From positions 1-12,273 of the forward strand of contig CAMLHT010000106.1 in NCBI GenBank assembly GCA_946479895.1: DNA of 12,273 nucleotides. The letters are read 5' to 3'. Under the pieces are notes generated by a model. That model was not told the origin of the DNA. It saw nothing but the letters and a program-made list of their open reading frames with translations, and did not search any database. This stretch comes from an uncultured Gemmatimonadota bacterium. GTDB lineage: Bacteria > Gemmatimonadota > Gemmatimonadetes > Gemmatimonadales > Gemmatimonadaceae. Position numbers and translations under genes: made by a program. Each line of letters opens with the position of its first letter. The first letter of the stretch is position 1. Below, one piece after another: positions 7,946 through 12,273 of this stretch.

Positions 7946-8034
7946 GAGGTCGGCGCGTTCACTCCGGCCACGATCCTACTACCGGAGAGCATCGTCGCTC
8001 TACGCGTGTGGTCACGGGCAGGTGGTGAGCGAGG

Positions 8035-8715
8035 TCACATGCGAACCTGGGCGCGCTGCTCGAGCGCGGCCCGGTTCGCAAGCTCGATGCGCCGGCGTTC
8101 CACGGTGATCCAGCCGGCGTCCTGAAAATCCTTCATCGAGCGGGAAACGGTTTCGCGGCTCGCGCCGATCATCTGCGCGATTGTCTGGTGGGTGAGCGCC
8201 TTCTCGATGAAGTCGCCGCCGGCCTCGTTGGCGAAATCGAGCAGGAGTCTCGCGATGCGGCCCGGGACGTCGAGCAGGACCAGGCCGCCGATCATCTCGT
8301 CAGCGCGGCGGAGGCGGCGGGACATCTCCATGAGGAGCGCCCAGGCGACGGCCGGGCTGGCCTCGACCCGCCGGCGGAAATCCTCGCGGCGGAGCACGAT
8401 CAGCGTGGAGTCATCCATCGCGATGACGTGCGCCGAGCGGGGCAGCTCGTCGATCAGGGAGAGCTCCCCGAAATGGTCGCTTTCGCCGAGGACGCCGAGG
8501 ATGACCTCACGGCCGTCTTCGCCGATCAGGACCACCTTGCAGCGACCCGAGCGGATGACGTACAGCGAGTCGCCGGGATCATTCTCGAAGAGAATGACGC
8601 TGCCCTTGGGGAAAGTCTTTTCCCGCGACAGCTCGGCGAACTGCTGCAGCTCGGAGCGGTCCAGCCCGCCGAACAGCGGGACGGTCGCCAGGAAATCGGC
8701 CGTCGAAGTGGTCAA
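8035..8715 (-). CDS. Crp/Fnr-family transcriptional regulator
   Basis: This 226-residue protein has an N-terminal cyclic-nucleotide-binding beta-roll (about residues 9-120), a long dimerisation helix (about 121-150) and a C-terminal winged helix-turn-helix (about 160-212). The phosphate-binding cassette is CRP-like: FGELSL at 82-87 and R93-S94-A95, matching the Arg-Ser pair that contacts cAMP in CRP. The recognition helix carries R187-E188-T189-V190-S191-R192, like CRP's RETVGR, which suggests a TGTGA-type half-site. It lacks the N-terminal Cys cluster of FNR, so oxygen sensing by an Fe-S cluster is unlikely. The start is a TTG at 8713-8715 without a visible Shine-Dalgarno. No ATG or GTG gives a complete N-terminus, so this start is the least certain part. 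The gene is divergent from rpmE. Confidence 0.9.
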   Translation of the reverse strand: MTTSTADFLATVPLFGGLDRSELQQFAELSREKTFPKGSVILFENDPGDSLYVIRSGRCKVVLIGEDGREVILGVLGESDHFGELSLIDELPRSAHVIAMDDSTLIVLRREDFRRRVEASPAVAWALLMEMSRRLRRADEMIGGLVLLDVPGRIARLLLDFANEAGGDFIEKALTHQTIAQMIGASRETVSRSMKDFQDAGWITVERRRIELANRAALEQRAQVRM

Positions 8716-8777
8716 GGAAGGGTCGCGAAAGGGAAGGGCGTGGGGGTCCGTCGTCGACCACCGAACGTACGGGCGCG

Positions 8778-8806
8778 AAGTTAGTCCCCAATTGGGGGAC
8801 TGTCAA
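8778..8806 (-). promoter_or_regulatory. Sigma70-type promoter of the Crp-like gene
   Basis: On the - strand a perfect TTGACA -35 (8806-8801) is separated by exactly 17 bp from TAACTT (8783-8778), a weak -10. The predicted transcript would start near 8770 and leave about 55 nt before the TTG. The spacer is filled by a palindrome listed separately. Confidence 0.6.
8783..8801. promoter_or_regulatory. Palindromic operator candidate in the Crp-like promoter spacer
   Basis: The 19-bp AGTCCCCAATTGGGGGACT contains a perfect 12-bp palindrome (CCCCAATTGGGG, 8786-8797) extended by AGT/ACT with one extra G. It occupies the region between -35 and -10, where a bound repressor or DNA-distorting activator would act. 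It does not match a CRP (TGTGA-N6-TCACA) or FNR (TTGAT-N4-ATCAA) site, so the cognate regulator is unknown. Confidence 0.55.
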
Positions 8807-8813
8807 ACGTCCA

Positions 8814-8828
8814 ACCCCTTGTCGGGGT
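8814..8828. promoter_or_regulatory. Second C4/G4 inverted repeat upstream of rpmE
   Basis: ACCCC (8814-8818) and GGGGT (8824-8828) flank TTGTC, giving an inverted repeat like the CCCCAATTGGGG element 29-30 bp away (about 2.8 helical turns centre to centre). It lies just upstream of where the rpmE -35 would sit, so it could be a paired binding site or chance in GC-rich DNA. Confidence 0.35.
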
Positions 8829-8847
8829 GCCTTTTACGGGGACCCTT

Positions 8848-8856
8848 TGTTATATT
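8848..8856 (+). promoter_or_regulatory. Extended -10 promoter of the rpmE operon
   Basis: TGTTATATT fits the extended -10 pattern TG-N-TATATT (hexamer 8851-8856). No good -35 lies at 16-18 bp spacing, which is usual for extended -10 promoters. A start near 8863 gives an rpmE leader of about 30 nt. Confidence 0.6.
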
Positions 8857-8891
8857 CCCGAGCTGTCCGAGTACAACGCCAGAGAGGCACC

Positions 8892-9104
8892 ATGAAAACC
8901 GATATCCATCCCGAATACCACACCGCCACCGCGAAGTGCGCCTGCGGCAACACGTTCCAGACGCGCTCGACGGTCGCGGAAATCCATACCGACGTTTGCT
9001 CGGCCTGCCATCCGTTCTTCACCGGCAAGCAGCGCCTCGTCGACACGGCGGGTCGCGTCGAGCGCTTCCGCCAGAAGTTCGCCAAGAAGGGCGCCGAGGC
9101 GTAA
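8892..9104 (+). CDS. rpmE: 50S ribosomal protein L31, zinc-binding form
   Basis: This 70-residue protein is the zinc-ribbon form of ribosomal protein L31, which bridges the large and small subunits. It begins [10 protein letters not shown], the usual L31 start, and has the four zinc ligands Cys16, Cys18, Cys36 and Cys39 (CACG and [12 protein letters not shown]). The ATG at 8892 is chosen over an in-frame upstream start at 8847, which lies inside the promoter. A GAGAGG purine run (8882-8887) serves as a modest ribosome site. It is first in a run with prfA, starting 7 bp later. The Cys-containing form implies zinc-replete use; a Cys-lacking paralogue, if present, would be elsewhere in the genome. 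Confidence 0.97.
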   Translation: MKTDIHPEYHTATAKCACGNTFQTRSTVAEIHTDVCSACHPFFTGKQRLVDTAGRVERFRQKFAKKGAEA

Positions 9105-9111
9105 GCAGCCG

Positions 9112-10185
9112 TTGAGCCTTCGCGACCGTATCGCGGCCGCGCTGGCGCGATTTCAGGAAATCGAGCAGTCGCTATCCGAAACAGCCGCCGTCCGCGATAC
9201 GTCGCGGATGGCCGAGCTGGGAAGAGAACACAGCCGGCTGGCCCCGTTCGCGGACGCCACGGCGCGACTGTACAAGATGGACGACGAGCTCGCGCAGACG
9301 CGCGAGCTCGTTTCCGTTGATGACCCCGAGATGGCCGAGGAGGCCAGGCGGGAGGTCGAGCGTCTCGAGCACGAGATCGCGGCCCTCGAGCTCGAGATCA
9401 AGCCGATGCTCGTTCCGCCCGATCCCCTCGACGACCGCAACTGCATCGTCGAGATCCGGCCCGGCACCGGCGGCGATGAAGCGGCATTGTTCGCCGCGGA
9501 CCTGTTCCGCATGTACCAGCGTTTCGCCGACACGAAGCGCTGGCGGATCGAGATCATCTCCCTCTCCGAGGGCACGCTCGGCGGCATCAAGGAGGCGGTG
9601 TTCAAGGTGAGCGGAAAGAACGCCTTCGGCACGATGCGCTGGGAGTCGGGCGCGCACCGCGTGCAGCGCGTGCCGCACACCGAGAGCCAGGGCCGGATCC
9701 ACACCTCCGCCGCGACGGTGGCGGTGCTGCCGGAAGCCGAGGAAGTGGACGTGAAGATCGACGAGAAGGACCTGCGCGTCGACGTCTTCCGCGCGTCGGG
9801 ACCGGGAGGACAGGGGGTGAACACCACCGACTCCGCGGTGCGCATCACGCACATTCCGACGGGCCTGGTCGTGAGCCAGCAGGACCAGCGCTCGCAGATC
9901 CAGAATCGCGCGAAGGCCATGGAGGTGCTGCGCGCGCGGCTACTCGACCTCAAGATCTCGCAGATGCAGGCCGAGCGGGCGCGCATGCGGAAGACGCAGG
10001 TGGGCACCGGCGACCGGTCGGACAAGATCCGGACGTACAACTTTCCCCAGAGCCGCGTCACCGACCACCGCATCGGCTACACGTCGCACAACCTCGCCGG
10101 CATCCTCGACGGCGACCTCGAGGACCTCACCGACGCGCTGCGCTCGGCGGAAATCGAGGAGCGCCTGGCCGGAGCCGAATCGTGA
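9112..10185 (+). CDS. prfA: Peptide chain release factor 1
   Basis: This 357-residue protein recognises UAA/UAG stop codons and triggers release of the finished peptide. The N-terminal helical domain 1 (about residues 1-100) is followed by RPGTGGDEAALFAADLFRMY (116-135), the codon-recognition segment RVQRVPHTESQGRIHTSAATVAV (183-205), and the catalytic GGQ at 232-234 in SGPGGQGVNTTDSAVR. The conserved KIRTYNFPQSRVTDHRIG lies at 305-322. The tripeptide that normally reads PxT is PHT (188-190), confirming RF1 rather than RF2 (SPF). The start is TTG at 9112: it gives the family's usual MSLRDRI start, no ATG or GTG lies just upstream, and the next Met removes conserved residues. The ribosome site is weak. 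It overlaps prmC by 4 bp. Confidence 0.97.
   Translation: MSLRDRIAAALARFQEIEQSLSETAAVRDTSRMAELGREHSRLAPFADATARLYKMDDELAQTRELVSVDDPEMAEEARREVERLEHEIAALELEIKPMLVPPDPLDDRNCIVEIRPGTGGDEAALFAADLFRMYQRFADTKRWRIEIISLSEGTLGGIKEAVFKVSGKNAFGTMRWESGAHRVQRVPHTESQGRIHTSAATVAVLPEAEEVDVKIDEKDLRVDVFRASGPGGQGVNTTDSAVRITHIPTGLVVSQQDQRSQIQNRAKAMEVLRARLLDLKISQMQAERARMRKTQVGTGDRSDKIRTYNFPQSRVTDHRIGYTSHNLAGILDGDLEDLTDALRSAEIEERLAGAES
9284..9311 (+). repeat. Perfect 12-bp inverted repeat (hairpin) inside prfA
   Basis: ACGAGCTCGCGC (9284-9295) pairs perfectly with 9300-9311 across a 4-nt AGAC loop, and two further T (9312-9313) follow the stem. It encodes residues 58-67 of release factor 1. Very stable in RNA, it could slow or partly terminate transcription, or simply reflect GC-rich codons for Glu-Leu and Arg-Glu-Leu. 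Confidence 0.6.
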
Positions 10186-11099
10186 ACTCCCCCGTGACGG
10201 CGACGCCGGCGCAGACGCCGGACGACTCGACGACGGTGGGCGCGCTCGTCGGTGAGCTCGCGAACCTCCTCGCGTCGGCGAAGGTGCCGGATGCTGCGAA
10301 GGAGGCGCGGGAGATCATCGCCGCCCTGCGCGACGCGCCGCGCTTCTGGCCGCTGGTCAATGCGCACGTCGTCGTGAGCCCGGACGAGCGCCGCGCCGCG
10401 CGAGCCGCCGCCATGCGCCGCGCCGAGGGCGCGCCGTTCGCCTACGCCGTGGGAACCGCCGCCTTCCGCAAGCTCGCCCTCTCGGTGGATGAGCGCGTGC
10501 TGATCCCGCGGCCGGAGACGGAGCTGATCGTGGACCTCGCGCTCGCGCTGAGCGATGGCTGGCCGGGGGGAACGGCGATCGACATCGGCACCGGCTCGGG
10601 CGCCATCGCGCTGTCTCTGGCGGCGGAAGGCTCGTTCGACCGCGTCCTGGCCGGAGACGTCTCGTCGGACGCGATCGCCGTCGCGCGGGGGAACGCCGAG
10701 CGGCTGGGCGAGGCCGAGCGAAGGAAGCTGGAGTTCCGGGTGGGGTCACTCTTCGCGCCCTTCGAGGGAGAGCGAGCCCGCCTGATCGTCTCCAACCCGC
10801 CCTACATCGCCGACTCGGAGGCGGTCGAGCTTCCGGCGAGCGTCCGCTCGTGGGAGCCGGCGGTGGCGCTGTACGGCGGCTCCGACGGCATGTCGGTGAT
10901 CCGGCGGATCATCCGGGACGCCCAGGCGGTCCTCGAGACGGAGGGCTGGCTGGTCCTCGAGGTGGATTCACGCCGCGCCTCGTGGGTGGTCGAGGCATTT
11001 TCCATGTACGATTCCTACGCCGACATCGGCGTGCGTTTGGACCTGGCGGGACGAGAGCGCTTCGTCTTCGCCCGACTGCGGGAGAGGACGAAGCAATGA
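10182..11099 (+). CDS. prmC: Release factor glutamine N5-methyltransferase
   Basis: This 305-residue protein (formerly HemK) methylates the Gln of the GGQ motif in release factors with S-adenosylmethionine. The N-terminal helical substrate-binding domain covers about residues 1-85. Next come VLIPRPETE (106-114), the SAM-binding IDIGTGSGAIALSLA (133-147), the acidic GDVSSDAI (158-165), the catalytic NPPY (205-208) that holds the Gln amide, and SWEPAVALYGGSDGM (223-237). The GTG at 10182 overlaps the prfA stop as GTGA and has GGAG at 10171-10174, seven bases upstream, so the start is well supported. It is encoded next to its substrate gene, as in many bacteria. The first 20 residues are Thr/Pro-rich and probably disordered. 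Confidence 0.96.
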   Translation: MNSPVTATPAQTPDDSTTVGALVGELANLLASAKVPDAAKEAREIIAALRDAPRFWPLVNAHVVVSPDERRAARAAAMRRAEGAPFAYAVGTAAFRKLALSVDERVLIPRPETELIVDLALALSDGWPGGTAIDIGTGSGAIALSLAAEGSFDRVLAGDVSSDAIAVARGNAERLGEAERRKLEFRVGSLFAPFEGERARLIVSNPPYIADSEAVELPASVRSWEPAVALYGGSDGMSVIRRIIRDAQAVLETEGWLVLEVDSRRASWVVEAFSMYDSYADIGVRLDLAGRERFVFARLRERTKQ

Positions 11100-11449
11100 T
11101 CGAAGACAAGGCAAAGGAGCTCGGTCGCCTCATCGGCCAGAGCAGCGAGTACCAGGCCCTCAAGCGCTCGAGCGACGCGCTGAACGAGGACAAGGAGACG
11201 GTGGGCCTGCTCCAGCAGATGGAGAAGCTCCGCGTCGACGCGCAGCGCGCCATGGCCAAGGGCGAGCGGCCCACGCCGGAGATGGAGCAGCAGCTCGACA
11301 CGCTGCTCGGCCAGATCCAGGGCCGGGCGAGCTATCAGCGCCTGCTCGTCGCGCAGGAGAACTTCGACAAGGTGATGCAGAAGGTGAACGACTGGATCAT
11401 GGAAGGGATCGAGCGCGGCGCGGCGAGCCCGATCATCACGCTGGGATGA
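11096..11449 (+). CDS. YlbF/YmcA-like small helical protein
   Basis: This 117-residue, all-helical, highly charged protein looks like the YlbF/YmcA (com_ylbF) family: MIEDKAKELGRLIGQSSEYQ leads to a central QQMEKLRVDAQRAM and a later YQRLLVAQENFDKVMQKVND. In Bacillus, members act in a complex that adjusts RNase Y-dependent mRNA processing; in this lineage the role is unknown. The ATG at 11096 overlaps the prmC TGA as ATGA, with a GAGAGGA purine run (11082-11088) seven bases upstream. The stop codon lies within a GGGATGAC that is repeated 30 bp later in the dispersed repeat ahead of tmk. Family assignment rests on length, helix pattern and gene position rather than a strong motif. Confidence 0.75.
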   Translation: MIEDKAKELGRLIGQSSEYQALKRSSDALNEDKETVGLLQQMEKLRVDAQRAMAKGERPTPEMEQQLDTLLGQIQGRASYQRLLVAQENFDKVMQKVNDWIMEGIERGAASPIITLG

Positions 11450-11453
11450 CAGG

Positions 11454-11480
11454 CAGGTCCCTCGCTCCGCTCGGGATGAC
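11454..11480. repeat. Short dispersed repeat of the 'VIPSGARDL' type
   Basis: The 27 bp from AGGTCCCTCG to CGGGATGAC form an imperfect inverted repeat. Read on the - strand they encode VIPSGARDL, a peptide that recurs in spurious annotations of many GC-rich genomes because this element is scattered between genes. An 8-bp GGGATGAC copy precedes it at 11443-11450 and another is its right end (11473-11480). It fills most of the 52-bp gap before tmk. Confidence 0.6.
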
Positions 11481-11501
11481 GCGCCGTTCGCCCGGAGCGA
11501 C

Positions 11502-12158
11502 ATGCTGATCGTGCTCGAGGGGCCGGAGGCGGTCGGAAAGTCGACGCAGGTGCGGCGGCTCATCGAGTGGCTGCGCGGCGCAGGCGCCGACGTCGTTCCG
11601 GTTCGCGAGCCCGGCGGCACACCGGTGGGTGACGAGCTCCGGCGGATCGTCCTCGACCCGTCCTCGCACCTCTCGTCGCGCGCCGAGGCCCTGTTGTTCA
11701 TGGCCTCGCGGGCGGAGCTGGTGGAGCAGGTGATCCGGCCGGCGCTCGCCGCGGGAAAGGTCGTGCTCGTCGACCGGTTCTTTCTCTCGACCTACGCCTA
11801 CCAGATCCACGGCCGGGGCCTCGACGCCGGCGATGTCCGGGCGGCGAATCACTTCGCTACGGGCGGTCTCGTGCCCGACCTCACGCTCCTGATGCGGCTT
11901 CCGCTGGCGGAAAGCCTGCGGCGCATGGAAGGCCGGCTCACCGGCCAGGACCGCATGGAGCGCTCGAGCCGCGACTTTCACGAGCGGGTCGCCGCAGCCT
12001 TCGAGGAGTTTGCCGGACAAACCTGGCAGGCGGCACATCCGGAATGCGGGAAGATCGTCGGCATCGACGCCACTGGATCGGAGGCGGAGGTCTTCGGTCG
12101 CCTGCGCGCGGCGATCACGGCCGCATGGCGCGGATCTTTCCCTCTTCGAAGCGCGTAA
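11502..12158 (+). CDS. tmk: Thymidylate kinase
   Basis: This 218-residue protein phosphorylates dTMP to dTDP with ATP in dTTP synthesis. It has the P-loop GPEAVGKST (residues 7-15), the substrate-binding REPGGTPVGDELR (35-47), LLFMASRAELVEQVIRPAL (64-82), GKVVLVDRFFLSTYAYQ (85-101) containing the D-R-aromatic motif at 91-93, and the lid region GRLTGQDRMERSSRDFHERV (144-163). Length is typical (about 205-220). In LLMRLPLAESL the usual Asp of the LxLDxxPE strand is Arg132, a mild deviation. The ATG at 11502 has GGAG at 11494-11497. It lies 52 bp after the YlbF-like gene with the dispersed repeat between them, so it may still be in the rpmE operon. Confidence 0.95.
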   Translation: MLIVLEGPEAVGKSTQVRRLIEWLRGAGADVVPVREPGGTPVGDELRRIVLDPSSHLSSRAEALLFMASRAELVEQVIRPALAAGKVVLVDRFFLSTYAYQIHGRGLDAGDVRAANHFATGGLVPDLTLLMRLPLAESLRRMEGRLTGQDRMERSSRDFHERVAAAFEEFAGQTWQAAHPECGKIVGIDATGSEAEVFGRLRAAITAAWRGSFPLRSA

Positions 12159-12185
12159 AGCACATCCGGCCCTTAGACTCAAGTC

Positions 12186-12273
12186 ATGAAAGCCCGCGCC
12201 ATCGTCGCCATCGCCATCCTGTCCTGCGCCATCGTCTCGGGCGGCTGGCTGGTGCAACGCGGCCTGATCTCGA
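12186..12273 (+). CDS. N-terminus of a signal-anchored protein, possibly an S41 C-terminal-processing peptidase
   Basis: Only 29 codons are inside the window. MKARAIVAIAILSCAIVSGG has a short basic start and a hydrophobic core of about 15 residues, followed by WLVQRGLIS, so it is a signal peptide or membrane anchor. The style, including VSGGWL, resembles the start of S41 (carboxyl-terminal-processing) peptidases that I associate with Gemmatimonadota, but no domain is visible and this is recall rather than proof. It begins 27 bp after tmk on the same strand, and no obvious ribosome site is seen before the ATG. Confidence 0.6.
   Translation, partial: MKARAIVAIAILSCAIVSGGWLVQRGLIS

Noticed and set aside
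7962..7987. CTCCGG/CCGGAG inverted repeat between the Crp-like and MBL genes as a terminator
   Set aside because: The 6-bp stem has a 14-nt loop and no T-run on the - strand, so it does not look like a terminator; operator function cannot be supported.
7973..8001. Possible promoter for the MBL gene (TAGGAT at 7978-7973 on the - strand)
   Set aside because: No acceptable -35 lies at 16-18 bp; the hexamer alone is too weak to call.
8783..8801. Palindrome as an autoregulatory CRP or FNR site
   Set aside because: It has neither TGTGA/TCACA nor TTGAT/ATCAA half-sites, whereas the recognition helix of the encoded regulator (RETVSR) predicts a TGTGA-like core.
12145..12179. Promoter for the last, truncated gene (TTCGAA to TAGACT)
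   Set aside because: The spacing is 23 bp and both boxes are poor matches; the gene may be read from the upstream operon.
11436..12257. Open frame of 273 codons on the - strand opposite tmk
   Set aside because: It runs antisense to tmk, ends in the repeat-derived VIPSGARDL peptide, and shows no domain; it is a shadow of tmk.

Overview
The window is high-GC bacterial chromosome, densely coding, with twelve genes and no transposon, phage, CRISPR, rRNA or tRNA signal that I could find. The core-gene block (rpmE, prfA, prmC, a YlbF-like gene, tmk), the start of a secreted protein resembling an S41 peptidase at the right end, and a short dispersed repeat of the 'VIPSGARDL' type all suggest Gemmatimonadota or a similar high-GC environmental lineage. 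That placement is an inference from gene order and protein style, held with moderate confidence.

Left region (1-4195, + strand): the 3' part of a Gfo/Idh/MocA-family oxidoreductase, cut by the window edge, then hyuA and hyuB, the two subunits of an ATP-dependent hydantoinase/5-oxoprolinase-type amidohydrolase. All three overlap by 4 bp (GTGA at 723-726, ATGA at 2651-2654), so they form one translationally coupled catabolic operon whose substrate cannot be read from sequence.

Middle region (4224-8715, - strand), read in transcription order: a Crp/Fnr-family regulator (8715-8035), a metallo-beta-lactamase-fold phosphodiesterase-like hydrolase (7945-7079), an exported CsgG-like protein (7059-6271), a clear intrinsic terminator (6247-6211), and a large GAF plus HD-GYP protein (6206-4224). 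The putative cNMP-binding regulator, possible cyclic-nucleotide hydrolase and predicted c-di-GMP phosphodiesterase make this a plausible nucleotide-signalling neighbourhood. Only the hydrolase and the CsgG-like gene look firmly co-transcribed.

Right region (8892-12273, + strand): a housekeeping operon. rpmE has an extended -10 promoter and is followed by prfA (release factor 1), prmC (which methylates the Gln of the release-factor GGQ motif), a small YlbF/YmcA-like gene and tmk. The opening of a signal-anchored protein follows. The divergent crp/rpmE intergenic region (8716-8891) carries two C4/G4 palindromes. One fills the 17-bp spacer of a TTGACA promoter pointing at the Crp-like gene, and this is the most suggestive regulatory signal in the window.

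Most of the window is ordinary. The points worth a second look are the crp/rpmE operator-like palindromes, the roughly 115-residue insertion inside the HD-GYP domain, the non-canonical catalytic positions of the oxidoreductase, the PHT codon-recognition tripeptide of release factor 1, a perfect 12-bp hairpin inside prfA, and the dispersed repeat ahead of tmk.
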